Source: Rhodoferax sp.
GTDB taxonomy: Bacteria > Pseudomonadota > Gammaproteobacteria > Burkholderiales > Burkholderiaceae_C
Direction of reading: 5' to 3'
NCBI GenBank assembly: GCA_030685025.1
Contig: JAUXWC010000294.1
Coordinates: forward strand, 1 to 39,968
DNA: 39,968 nt
Positions 26,301-34,007 of the stretch are shown here, in pieces (the first letter of the stretch is position 1; each line of letters opens with the position of its first letter). Under the pieces are notes generated by a model. That model was not told where the DNA came from, did not search any database, and saw only the letters and a program-made list of their open reading frames with translations. A program made the translations under genes and the position numbers.

Positions 26301-26511
26301 GGTGGTGCCCACGTTTTACGACAGCATCGAGATCGCCCATGATCGCGCGGTGGTCAAATACCGTCGGCGCAGCCAACACGGCAACCCCCTGCTGGCCTTT
26401 GTACAAACACTGGTCGAGGCGCTGTTGACGCTGGTGCTGCTGCGCTTCATCTTTCGCGCCCTGATGACGGGGGGCCGCTGGGCCGCCACAAAGCGCGCGC
26501 ACGCGGGATGA
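23311..26511 (+). CDS. RND efflux permease, HAE1/AcrB-type
   Basis: A 1066-residue inner membrane antiporter with the family's twelve-helix, two-porter-domain layout. The N terminus is FLSDFSIKRPVAMVVIIIAL. In helix 4, IGVLIDDAIVVREN carries the proton-relay pair D400-D401. The second-half counterpart is FIGVIMLMGLVAKNAILLLD. Length is normal. It acts with the adaptor encoded just upstream. Substrates cannot be read from sequence. Start ATG at 23311. The short C-terminal extension after the last helix (FRALMTGGRWAATKRA) is basic and cytoplasmic. Confidence 0.95.
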   Translation: MFLSDFSIKRPVAMVVIIIALMCLGLLALKKLRVNQIPDVEQPVLVINIPYPGASPETVEREIVNRVEKSLQSITGVYQIRATAAESNASIVIIFNFKKNMIEASDEVRNAIASVRYKLPVEMREPVLRRVDPAAQPIMQLALSSTTLTHAEISRLAEDDLADKFRGIDGVAVVNVGGALRRELSVLLRAEKLREYNVSVTEVVSALRNQNTTAPVGKVRGELDEQSIRLVGRIESPAEFEQVVIKRRGNEVVRLAQVASIADGFADLNNFSVRNGHPNVGMSVTRSRDASTVSVANKIRAVVVEVSKTLPEGTKLEVTQDGGKDAQSSLNNVIEALLFGAVLTIFVVYAFLNSWRSTLITALSLPTSVIAAFIAVWLCGFTLNFMTLLGLSLAIGVLIDDAIVVRENIVRHMEMGEDRRTAASAGTAEIGMAVAATTFSIVAVFIPVAFMPGGAGEWFRPFALTVASSVLVSLFISFTLDPMLSAYWGDPVDHHLLPKRGLSRWLSRFNTWFDHQADRYGNVIAWALHHRRWMAILAGLSLVAAIGLHATFGGSSFLPASDSGTIAIEVRTPSSASLEYARLKVESAAALARTLPETVATNSNINAAGGRIYVDIGKSTQRKRSAMAIAVDLRQQVARLVGAEYVVLDDLNNGARKPVQIQFSGPDSRRLIAITAAFMEQLRQVPGAVDVGLSEQEPKDELRIELNRGLANSLGISVGDAAQALRVAFAGVEVGDWVDPTGESRDVSVRLHPEDRVSAANIERLPIAVAGSNMMVPLDQIATITMGKGPAQIQHTDGKRMIAVSANAQGRSPGEVTADAMKIAKTIDFPAGYGIELGGAARDQKELFSEMAIALVMGIGLMYLILVIQFGSFSAPLAVMLSLPLSLIGVVVALLLTGGTLNLMSFIGVIMLMGLVAKNAILLLDCARKREAEGFDREDALMYAGRKRLRPILMTTFALIAGMLPVAIGLGEGGEFYRPLAIAIIGGTITSTILTLLVVPTFYDSIEIAHDRAVVKYRRRSQHGNPLLAFVQTLVEALLTLVLLRFIFRALMTGGRWAATKRAHAG

Positions 26512-26536
26512 GCACCGCAGGCTGGATGCCGACGCC

Positions 26537-27079
26537 TCAGACTGCCTTGGTCTTTTCCACCAAAGTGGCCAGTTGCACGCTGGACTCACCCAGCCGTGCC
26601 GCCAGGATGCGGGCGATGTTGCGATAAATGATGTGGGCGCTCTGGGGGTTGGCGTCCACCTTGTCACAGTCAAATCGCATCGCCACGCAGTCGCGCAAGG
26701 CGCGTACCGTGGCTGAGCGGGTGTGGCTGCCCACCAGGGCCATCTCGCCAAAACACTCACCCGAGCCCAAGCGCGCCAACTCGACCACGGTGCCGTGGCG
26801 CAGTTTTTCAACCCGCACTTCGCCCGCCACCAGCACATAGAAGGCACCACCAATGTCGCCTTCATTGAACACCACCTCGCCCGCGGGCACCGCAAAATGG
26901 TCGGCCGCGGCCAGCGTGGTGAGCAGGCAGTCGGGCGGCATGCCGGCGAAGATCGGCACATTGCGCTTGATCTTCTCAACAATCGCCGGATCGAGTTTCA
27001 TCGTGGCGCTCGACGTAGTCAAGATCTCGGCCCGCACGTTCTCGGCGTGAATCTGGACAATGGCGGGATCGACCTTCAT
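26537..27079 (-). CDS. Cyclic nucleotide-binding domain protein
   Basis: A 180-residue protein containing one cNMP-binding beta-barrel. GEVVFNEGDIGGAFYVLVAG is the entry, and the phosphate-binding cassette GECFGEMALVGSHTRSATVR keeps the Glu and the Arg-Ser/Thr pair that hold cAMP or cGMP. No helix-turn-helix follows, so it is not a full CRP; it ends in a short helical tail. Two starts are possible. 27079 begins MKVDPAIV, and 27001 begins the near-identical MKLDPAIV, as if the first codons were duplicated. It is divergent from a BamE-like lipoprotein gene. Confidence 0.85.
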   Translation of the reverse strand: MKVDPAIVQIHAENVRAEILTTSSATMKLDPAIVEKIKRNVPIFAGMPPDCLLTTLAAADHFAVPAGEVVFNEGDIGGAFYVLVAGEVRVEKLRHGTVVELARLGSGECFGEMALVGSHTRSATVRALRDCVAMRFDCDKVDANPQSAHIIYRNIARILAARLGESSVQLATLVEKTKAV

Positions 27080-27210
27080 GATCCAGCATGGTACACGGCT
27101 GGGTGTCACGCTGTCACCGTATCGTGAGGATGGTTTTCTGCGGCATCCAGCCCACGCCCGCCCAGGCTGAGACAATGCCACCACCACCTTGCACGGTTGA
27201 GGAGCCCAAC

Positions 27211-27723
27211 ATGCCGGCACACCACCACCTGCCAGACTCAAGCAGCCACACCCGGATCGAACGCTGGGGCAGCGTGGCGCTGTGTCTCGCCCTGTCCACC
27301 TGCGCGCTCAGCCCGGTGCAGCCCGGTATGACGCGCGACGATGTCGCCGCCCGACTCGGCTCGCCGACCCGCGTCGTGCCCTTGGCCTCGGGCACGCGCC
27401 TGCAGTACGCCGTTGGTCAGCAGGCCTACATGATCGACCTGAACGCCGCTGGGCGCGTCACGCAGTCCCGCCAGGTACTCAATGCCTTGGATTTCTCCCG
27501 CATCGAGATCGGCAAATGGACACGCCAGGACGTGGAGCGCGAGTTCGGACCGCCCGCCTATGTCGACCGGGTGGCAGCGTGGCCGGGCGACATCATGAAC
27601 TACCGCTGGCGCGAGTTCGAAGACCTGTTGTTCTGGGTTTACCTCGACCAGAACAACGTTGTGCAACGCACCGGCCAGGGGCTTGATCTGTCGCGCGACC
27701 CGCCACCAGATCGGAACAACTGA
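27211..27723 (+). CDS. Lipoprotein with two BamE/SmpA-like repeats
   Basis: A 170-residue protein with a long charged N terminus, a hydrophobic signal (VALCLALSTC) and a lipobox-like LSTC. It carries two SmpA/OmlA-type units: PGMTRDDVAARLGSPTRV, then GKWTRQDVEREFGPP with WVYLDQNNVVQRTG. BamE is a small outer membrane lipoprotein of the BAM complex. This one is a BamE-like relative rather than clearly BamE. The start at 27211 follows GAGGAG at good spacing; a longer frame from 27088 is unlikely. It is convergent with the binding-protein genes. Confidence 0.8.
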   Translation: MPAHHHLPDSSSHTRIERWGSVALCLALSTCALSPVQPGMTRDDVAARLGSPTRVVPLASGTRLQYAVGQQAYMIDLNAAGRVTQSRQVLNALDFSRIEIGKWTRQDVEREFGPPAYVDRVAAWPGDIMNYRWREFEDLLFWVYLDQNNVVQRTGQGLDLSRDPPPDRNN

Positions 27724-27766
27724 GCCAAGCAAAACCGGCGCCAGCCGATCAAGCGCCGCCGAGCGG

Positions 27767-29584
27767 CTACTTGGGTAACTTGCTCAGGTCGATGTCGACG
27801 TATTTCCAGAACTCGCGCACGAACGCCGTGCGGCGGTAGCCCAGCAGCCACGGGTGCGTCAAATCCGTCAAGATTCGATGGGTGGTGAACTTGTAGGGCA
27901 TGTAGGCAACCAAGATCTTGGACATTTGCCGCATGATGGCCAGGCGCTCGGGGCCGTCGGGCATCAGCAACTGCTGCTGGTACAGGCGGTCGTATTCGGG
28001 ATTCTCAAAACGCGCCAAGTTGCTTTCGCCCTTGGCCGGCCCATATCCGAGGCTCAACAGATCACCCGCATCGGGAATCGTGGCGCTCTGACCCAGCCCC
28101 CAGATCATCAGCTTTCCGGAGCGTGCCGCCTTGAGGTGTTCGGGCCACTTTCCAGTTTTGAACTCGACCTTGACGCCCACGGCGTCCATGTTCTTCTTCC
28201 ATATCTCGTTGAGTTCACGCGAGGCGGCATCGGGCTGCGTGGAATACTCCAACACCAGGCGTTTGCCATCGGGCAGGTCGCGCCAACCGTCGCCGTCCCG
28301 GTCGACGTAGTGGTACATGTCCAGCAAGGCCGCGGCGCGGGCACGGCTGAAATCACTCATCTCGGTCTTGAACTGGCTGTCGTAGCCGTAGGTCAACGGC
28401 GGCATGGGGCCCTGCGCGGGGATGGCCTGATTACGCCGCGGTAACCGGATTTCATCCTCCGAGTTGTAGGCCAGTGCGATCGCCCGACGCAAGGCCACCT
28501 TGTCCGCCGTGTAGCCGCCCACCACCGGGTGCTCCATGTTGAAGTAGGTCAGGGTGACGTCCGACGTTGGCACGCGCTCCATCGACAGCCGCTTCTTGAC
28601 CAGGTTGGGTGCCAAGCGGTTGTTCGGAATAGCCTGGTAGGCGAAAGCATTGGGTAAACGCTCCAACAAGTCCTGATCGCTACCCAGAAAGGACAGCCAG
28701 CGAGGCTGGTTTTCTTCGATGATCGAGATCTCGATGCGGTCGACCATCGGCAGGCGTTTGCCTTTCATTTGCTGGTAAATGGCGCGCGACTTGGCATCGG
28801 TGGATGGCGGCTCGGCCGGATAGAACTCCTCACGGAAGTTCGGATTGCGCACAAAGGTCATCTTGGATGAACGCGTCCATTGGTCCAGCTTGAACGGCCC
28901 GGTTCCCACCGGGTGCTCCATGATCTTGTCGCCATAGGCCTCCACCACCTCGCGCGCCATCGCCCCGAGAATGCTCGGATCGGTCAGCTTGTGGATGAAG
29001 CGCGGACGCGGCTCGGCCATCTTGAACTGGATCGTGTAGCGGTCCAGCGCGCGGATGCCCTCCACCTCCTTGTCGAAATCAAAACGCGCGCCAGGTTTTT
29101 CCGCGGCGCGGCGGAGTTCCTCCATCCCAATCAGCTTCTCTTCCTCCAAGTCGCTGTAGGTCGGGCTCTTGGTGGTCGGATCAAAAATGCGCTTGTAGCT
29201 GTAGACAAAATCTTGCGCCGTCAGCTCGCGCTTCTTGCCACCAAAGACCGGGTCGTCGGCGAAGTAGATGCCGGGCCGGATCTTGATGGTGTGGGTTCTC
29301 AAGTCCTCACTCACCACCGGCATGCCCAGCGCGACATTGGGGCGCACCATCACCGGGCGCGCCAGATAGTCGTAGCAGTAGAGGGCGTCGAAAACATTGG
29401 ATGTGACGACGCGTGAATACAGATCTGAAATCTGCGCCGGGTCAAACCCGGTCTCGGCGATGGGGAAGGCGTAGCGCAGCACCTTCTCGGCTGGGCGGCT
29501 TTGAGCTTGCACCCCGCCGACAGTCATGAACAGGGCCAGGATCCCACCGAGAACCGGCAGCAGGCGGATGGTTGTGCGTTTCAT
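27767..29584 (-). CDS. Peptide-type ABC transporter binding protein, family 5 (paralogue 1, distal)
   Basis: A 605-residue periplasmic solute-binding protein of the DppA/OppA class. It has a signal peptide ending in GGVQAQ, then KVLRYAFPIAETGFDPAQ, SYKRIFDPTT, a long ligand-binding core and a C-terminal FVREFWKYVDIDLSK. A calcium-loop-like DRDGDGWRDLPDG is present. It aligns with the next two genes with almost no gaps. Its ATG overlaps the stop of the upstream copy as ATGA (29581-29584), so it is the third gene of a coupled operon. Partner permeases are at 35278-37271. Confidence 0.93.
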   Translation of the reverse strand: MKRTTIRLLPVLGGILALFMTVGGVQAQSRPAEKVLRYAFPIAETGFDPAQISDLYSRVVTSNVFDALYCYDYLARPVMVRPNVALGMPVVSEDLRTHTIKIRPGIYFADDPVFGGKKRELTAQDFVYSYKRIFDPTTKSPTYSDLEEEKLIGMEELRRAAEKPGARFDFDKEVEGIRALDRYTIQFKMAEPRPRFIHKLTDPSILGAMAREVVEAYGDKIMEHPVGTGPFKLDQWTRSSKMTFVRNPNFREEFYPAEPPSTDAKSRAIYQQMKGKRLPMVDRIEISIIEENQPRWLSFLGSDQDLLERLPNAFAYQAIPNNRLAPNLVKKRLSMERVPTSDVTLTYFNMEHPVVGGYTADKVALRRAIALAYNSEDEIRLPRRNQAIPAQGPMPPLTYGYDSQFKTEMSDFSRARAAALLDMYHYVDRDGDGWRDLPDGKRLVLEYSTQPDAASRELNEIWKKNMDAVGVKVEFKTGKWPEHLKAARSGKLMIWGLGQSATIPDAGDLLSLGYGPAKGESNLARFENPEYDRLYQQQLLMPDGPERLAIMRQMSKILVAYMPYKFTTHRILTDLTHPWLLGYRRTAFVREFWKYVDIDLSKLPK

Positions 29585-31398
29585 TGGGTGGCCTTGCTCA
29601 GATCAATGTCAACGTATTTCCAGAACTCGCGCACAAACGCGTTGCGACGGTAGCCTAGCAAGCGCGGTTGGGTGAGATCGGTCAAGATGCGGTGGGTGGA
29701 GAACTTGTAGGGCATGTAAGCCACCATCACTTTCACCGCCTGCTGCATGACTGCCAACCGTTCGGGGCCATCAGGCATCAGCAATTGTTTCTGATAGAGC
29801 TTATCGAACTCGGCGTTTTCAAATCGCGACAGGTTGTTCTCGCCCTTTGCCGGGCCATAGGCCAACGCCAGGGCGTCGGCACCGTCGGGGTAATCCGCAC
29901 CCTGCCCCAAGCCCCACATCATCAGTTTTCCAGCGCGAGCCGCCTTGAGGTGTTCAGGCCATTTGCCGGTCTTGAAAACAAGCTTCACGCCCACGGCATC
30001 CATGTTTTTCTTCCAGATCTCATTGAGCTCGCGATCCGAGGCGGTGGGCGTCGCGGCGTACTGCAACACCAGCGGTTTGCCGTCCGGCAGGTCACGCCAG
30101 CCGTCGCCATCGCGGTCGACATAGCCAAACATGTCCAGCAGCGCCGCGGCACGCGCGCGGTTGAAGTCGCTCATTTCGGTCTTGAACTTGGGGTCGTAAC
30201 CATAGGCACCCGGCTGAATCGGGCCTTGGGCGGGAATGGCCTGGTTGCGCCGGGGCAAACGGATTTCTTCGTCGGTGTTGTAGGCCAGCGCAATGGCGCG
30301 ACGCAGTGCCACCTTGTCAGGCGTGTAGCCGCCGACCACCGGGTCCTCCATGTTGAAGTAGGTCATCGTGACATCCGGGTTGGCCACACGTTCCATCGAG
30401 AGATGCTTCTTGACCAGATTCGGGGCCAGCCGGTTGTTCGGGATAGCCTGGTAAGCAAAGGCGTTGGGCAGGCGGTCCAGCAGATCATGATCGTCGCCCA
30501 GGAACGAGAGCCAGCGTGGCTGGACTTCTTCGATGATGGAGATCTCGACCCGGTCGATCATGGGCAGGCGTTTACCCTTCATTTGCTGGTAGATCGCCTG
30601 GCCACGGGCATCATCCGCGGCGGGCTCGGCAACAAAGTACTCTTCGCGGAAGTTGGGGTTGCGCACAAACGTCATCTTGGATGAGCGCGTCCACTGGTCC
30701 AACCTGAACGGACCGGTCCCCACCGGGTGCTCCATGATCTTGTCGCCATACTTTTCCACCACCTCACGCGCCAAGGCACCGCGCACGCTGGCGTCGGCGA
30801 GAAAGAAAATGAACCGCGGGCGGGTCTCCTGCAACCTGAACTGAATCGTGTACCGGTCCAAGGCGCGGATGCCCTCCACCTCTTTGTCGTAGTTGAAGCT
30901 CGCGCCGGGTTTCTCGGCCTCGCGCCGCAGTTCGTCCATTCCCAGCAGCTTGGCCTCCTCCAGGTCGCTGTAGGTGGGGCTCTTGCTCTTGGGATCAAAA
31001 ATGCGCTTGTAGCTGTAGACAAAATCCTGCGCAGTCAGCTCCCGCTTCTTGCCGCCAAACGCCGGGTCGTCGGCGAAGTAGATGCCGGGCTTGATCCTGA
31101 CCGTGTAGGTCCGAAAGTCGTCGCTGATTTCCGGCATGCCCACTGCCACGTTGGGGCGCACCTTCACGGGCTGCGCCAGGTAGTCGTAGCAGTACAGTGC
31201 ATCGAAGATGTTGGAGGTAACGATGCGCGAGTACAGATCCGACAACTGCGCGGGGTCAAAGCCGGTCTCGGCGATGGGAAAGGCGTAACGCAGCACCTTC
31301 TCGGTTGGACGGCTTTGGGCCTGCGCACTGCCAACCATCAGCAGCACGGCCAGCACCCCGCCGAAAAGTGGCAGCAGCCGTTTGGTCGTGCGTTTCAT
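29581..31398 (-). CDS. Peptide-type ABC transporter binding protein, family 5 (paralogue 2, middle)
   Basis: A 605-residue paralogue of its neighbours, with signal peptide ending GSAQAQ and the same landmarks (KVLRYAFPIAETGFDPAQ, DRDGDGWRDLPDGK, FWKYVDIDLSK). It joins both neighbours through ATGA overlaps (31395-31398 and 29581-29584). Differences cluster in surface and putative ligand-contact stretches such as RFIFFLADASVRG against RFIHKLTDPSILG, which suggests altered ligand range rather than decay. No frameshift or stop is visible. Confidence 0.93.
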   Translation of the reverse strand: MKRTTKRLLPLFGGVLAVLLMVGSAQAQSRPTEKVLRYAFPIAETGFDPAQLSDLYSRIVTSNIFDALYCYDYLAQPVKVRPNVAVGMPEISDDFRTYTVRIKPGIYFADDPAFGGKKRELTAQDFVYSYKRIFDPKSKSPTYSDLEEAKLLGMDELRREAEKPGASFNYDKEVEGIRALDRYTIQFRLQETRPRFIFFLADASVRGALAREVVEKYGDKIMEHPVGTGPFRLDQWTRSSKMTFVRNPNFREEYFVAEPAADDARGQAIYQQMKGKRLPMIDRVEISIIEEVQPRWLSFLGDDHDLLDRLPNAFAYQAIPNNRLAPNLVKKHLSMERVANPDVTMTYFNMEDPVVGGYTPDKVALRRAIALAYNTDEEIRLPRRNQAIPAQGPIQPGAYGYDPKFKTEMSDFNRARAAALLDMFGYVDRDGDGWRDLPDGKPLVLQYAATPTASDRELNEIWKKNMDAVGVKLVFKTGKWPEHLKAARAGKLMMWGLGQGADYPDGADALALAYGPAKGENNLSRFENAEFDKLYQKQLLMPDGPERLAVMQQAVKVMVAYMPYKFSTHRILTDLTQPRLLGYRRNAFVREFWKYVDIDLSKATQ

Positions 31399-33203
31399 TT
31401 GGGGGCCTTGCTCAAGTCGATGTCAACGTATTTCCAGAAGCCCATGTCAACCGGGTGGTGGCGGTAGCCCAGTAGCCAGGGCTGGGTCATATCGGTCAGG
31501 ATGCGGTGTGTGGTGAACTTGTAGGGCATGTAGGCCACCATGATCTTGACCGCTTGTTGCATGACGGCCAGACGCTCCGGTCCATCGGGCATCAACTGCT
31601 GCTTTTGGTACAACTTGTCGAACTCGGCATTCTCGAAGCGCGGCAGATTGCCCTCGCCTTTGGCTGGCCCATATGCCAACGCCAGGGCGCCCGCTCCGTC
31701 GGGGTTGGCGGCGCTGTAGCCCAGGCCCCACATCATCAACTTGCCAGCACGAGCGGCCTTCAGGTGCTCCGGCCACTTGCCGGTTTTGAATTCGATCTTG
31801 ATGCCCGCCGCGTTCATGTTCTTCTTCCAGATTTCGTTGAGTTCGCGGTCAGACGCCGTGGGCGTGGTGGAGTAGTGCAAAACCAGCGGTTTGCCATCCG
31901 GCATATCGCGCCAACCATCACCATCCTTGTCCACGTAGCCATACATATCGAGCAAGGCCGCCGACTTGGCTCGGCTGAACTCACTCATCTCGGTCTTGAA
32001 GTGGGGGTCATACCCAAAGGTGGTTGGTTGGATCGGGCCTTGGGCGGGGATCGCCTGGTTTCGCCGCGGCAACCGGATTTCTTCCTCTGCGTTGTACGAC
32101 AAGGCAACCGCGCGACGCAAAGCGACCTTGTCCGGCGTGTAGCCACCCACGATCGGGTCTTCCATATTGAAATAGGTGACGGTCACATCTGGGTTAGGCA
32201 CACGCTCAATGCCAATGCCCTTCTTGACCAGATTGGGCGCCAGGCGATTGTTGGGGATGGCCTGGTAAGCGAAGGCATTGGGCAGGCGCTCCAGCAAGTC
32301 TTGCTCGGCGCCCAAGAACGACAACCATCGTGGTTGGATTTCCTCAATGATGGAGATCTCCACCCGGTCCACCATCGGCAGGCGTTTGCCCTTCATCTGT
32401 TGGTAGATGGCTTGCGACTTGGGGTCGTCGGCAGGCGGTTCGGCTTCGTAATACTGCTCGCGGTAAGCCGGATTTCTGACCAGGCTGATCTTGGACGAAC
32501 GTGTCCATTGGTCGAGTTTGAATGGGCCGCTACCGACCGGGTGTTCCATGATCTTGTCGCCGTATTTCTCCACCACTTCGCGCGCCACCGCGCCGAATAG
32601 ACTGGGATCGGACAGGAAGTAGATGAAGCGCGGGCGCGCCTCCTGAGTGCGGAACTGAATGGTGTAGCGGTCCACGGCACGGATGCCCTCCACCTCCTGG
32701 TCGTAGTTGAAACTGGCGCCGGGCTTCTCTGCGTCTCGCCTGAGGGCATCCATACCCACCAGTTTCTCTTCCTCCAAGTCGCTGTAGGCGTAGCTCTTGA
32801 CCTTGGGGTCGTAGTGGCGCTTGTAGCTGTAGACGAAGTCATGCGCCGTCAGCTCCCGCTTCTTGCCCTCAAACGCCGGGTCATCCGCAAAGTAGATGCC
32901 GGGCTTGATCCGCACTGTGATGGTTCGGGAGTCGCTGCTCATGACCGGCATGCCCACCGCCACATTGGGACGCACCTTGACCGGGCGCGCCAGATAGTCG
33001 TAGTCGTACAAACCGTCAAAGATGTTGGCCGCGACGACGCGCGAATACAAGTCAGAGAGCTGTTGGGGGTCAAAGCCGGTCTCGGCAGTCGGAAAGGCGT
33101 AACGCAGCACTTTCTCGGGCGGGCGGGTTTGCGCTTGCAGACCGCCAGCGCTCAGCGTAAACGCCAAAACACAGCAGAAAACTCGCAAAAATTTAATTTT
33201 CAT
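31395..33203 (-). CDS. Peptide-type ABC transporter binding protein, family 5 (paralogue 3, promoter-proximal)
   Basis: A 602-residue paralogue and first gene of the three-gene run. The ATG at 33203 starts a signal peptide of 25 residues ending LQAQ. A GTG at 33215 is in frame but less likely. Landmarks are as in the other copies, with the calcium-loop-like YVDKDGDGWRDMPDGK. Its first 25 codons and the sequence upstream are repeated at 35112-35280, next to the permease gene. It should be expressed from the intergenic region at 33204-33294. Confidence 0.93.
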   Translation of the reverse strand: MKIKFLRVFCCVLAFTLSAGGLQAQTRPPEKVLRYAFPTAETGFDPQQLSDLYSRVVAANIFDGLYDYDYLARPVKVRPNVAVGMPVMSSDSRTITVRIKPGIYFADDPAFEGKKRELTAHDFVYSYKRHYDPKVKSYAYSDLEEEKLVGMDALRRDAEKPGASFNYDQEVEGIRAVDRYTIQFRTQEARPRFIYFLSDPSLFGAVAREVVEKYGDKIMEHPVGSGPFKLDQWTRSSKISLVRNPAYREQYYEAEPPADDPKSQAIYQQMKGKRLPMVDRVEISIIEEIQPRWLSFLGAEQDLLERLPNAFAYQAIPNNRLAPNLVKKGIGIERVPNPDVTVTYFNMEDPIVGGYTPDKVALRRAVALSYNAEEEIRLPRRNQAIPAQGPIQPTTFGYDPHFKTEMSEFSRAKSAALLDMYGYVDKDGDGWRDMPDGKPLVLHYSTTPTASDRELNEIWKKNMNAAGIKIEFKTGKWPEHLKAARAGKLMMWGLGYSAANPDGAGALALAYGPAKGEGNLPRFENAEFDKLYQKQQLMPDGPERLAVMQQAVKIMVAYMPYKFTTHRILTDMTQPWLLGYRHHPVDMGFWKYVDIDLSKAPK

Positions 33204-33324
33204 AGTAAGAAACACTAATGCCTATTCAATCGGGTGCAAGCATAATCGCCCCGGTCAGCAAATCCATGGGCGTTTCCCCCAACTCGGACACAATATGTCT
33301 TCGTACATCCCGCGCGTGCAATGG
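33129..33324. repeat. Left copy of 196-bp duplicated divergent promoter block
   Basis: The block runs from the end of the binding-protein signal peptide, through the intergenic region, into ten codons of a permease start. The copy at 35112-35307 has exactly the same length. From the binding-protein ATG to the permease ATG (97 bp; 33201-33297 against 35184-35280) I count eight differences. Similarity stops right after codon 25 of the binding protein on one side and about codon 10 of the permease on the other. Confidence 0.85.
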
Positions 33325-33387
33325 GGCCTTCTCGCAACCCGGCACAGGACCCGCGCCGCGAGGTCAAATCTGGAGGTGAAATCATGA
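33295..33387 (+). pseudogene. Truncated permease start forming a 30-codon leader frame
   Basis: MSSYIPRVQW corresponds to the intact permease start MLSYILRRIW at 35278. After that the similarity ends and the frame runs to a TGA at 33385-33387. The TGA overlaps the ATG of the next gene as ATGA. It is either a dead gene end or a short leader peptide that couples translation of the lipoprotein gene. Confidence 0.65.
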
Positions 33388-33986
33388 TCAATCCATGCTG
33401 GCCTGTGCGCCCGCCGATTGGGCTGCTCGCAATGCTCGCGCTTGTGCTGGCCATGGCGGGGTGCGGCCGCGACAATGACAGGGGGGCGACGCCGACGCCT
33501 GCTACGCCGGCCGCGGATGCGGCGGCAGCGCCGCCGGCATCGTCGGCATCCGTGCCGACACGGCCGACCGCGCCGCCGGGCAACATTGGCGTGGCCCTGG
33601 TTGGCACCTGGCGACAGATTTGCCAACCCTTCCTGCCCGGCGACGGCGCCTCCGACATCACCTACACCATCACGCTCAAAGGGGCGAACGGCCTGCAACT
33701 GGCGGGGGTCGCCAAGGACTACAAGAACACCACATGTGCCGGTGGCGGCACCGTCATCGCCACGCCGGTGTTCGCGCAAAAGATCGTGGGCGAGGCCACG
33801 GTGGACGGCATCGCGGTGGTCCGGCTGGTCGACGAGGAAGCCGGCGCGTCGGCGTCGGCCGACAGCAAATCCATCGCCGGCATTGACCAAGGACGTTTGC
33901 GCTTCGGCGCTGCCACCGGCGCCAGGGACAGCGCGGGCTTTCCTTCGACCCTCGAAAAACCGACCGACGCCTACAACAAGCAATGA
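33384..33986 (+). CDS. Lipoprotein of unknown function (cassette gene 1)
   Basis: A 200-residue protein with a lipoprotein signal (lipobox LAMAGC) and a disordered Ala/Pro/Thr linker of about 40 residues. A small domain follows, starting VALVGTWRQICQPFLPGDG, with a second Cys in YKNTTCAGGG. The GTWxxxC...C pattern looks like a lipocalin-like or META-like beta-barrel with a disulfide, but I cannot name the family. The start is ATG at 33384 after GGAGGTG. It lies between two copies of the duplicated promoter block and 21 bp before the second cassette gene. Confidence 0.75.
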   Translation: MINPCWPVRPPIGLLAMLALVLAMAGCGRDNDRGATPTPATPAADAAAAPPASSASVPTRPTAPPGNIGVALVGTWRQICQPFLPGDGASDITYTITLKGANGLQLAGVAKDYKNTTCAGGGTVIATPVFAQKIVGEATVDGIAVVRLVDEEAGASASADSKSIAGIDQGRLRFGAATGARDSAGFPSTLEKPTDAYNKQ

Positions 33987-34007
33987 AGAATTCGCAAGGA
34001 GAAGACC

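Noticed and set aside
27724-27766. Bidirectional terminator between the BamE-like gene and the binding-protein genes
   Set aside because: Only a weak GGCGC/GCGCC pairing with no T-run on either strand.
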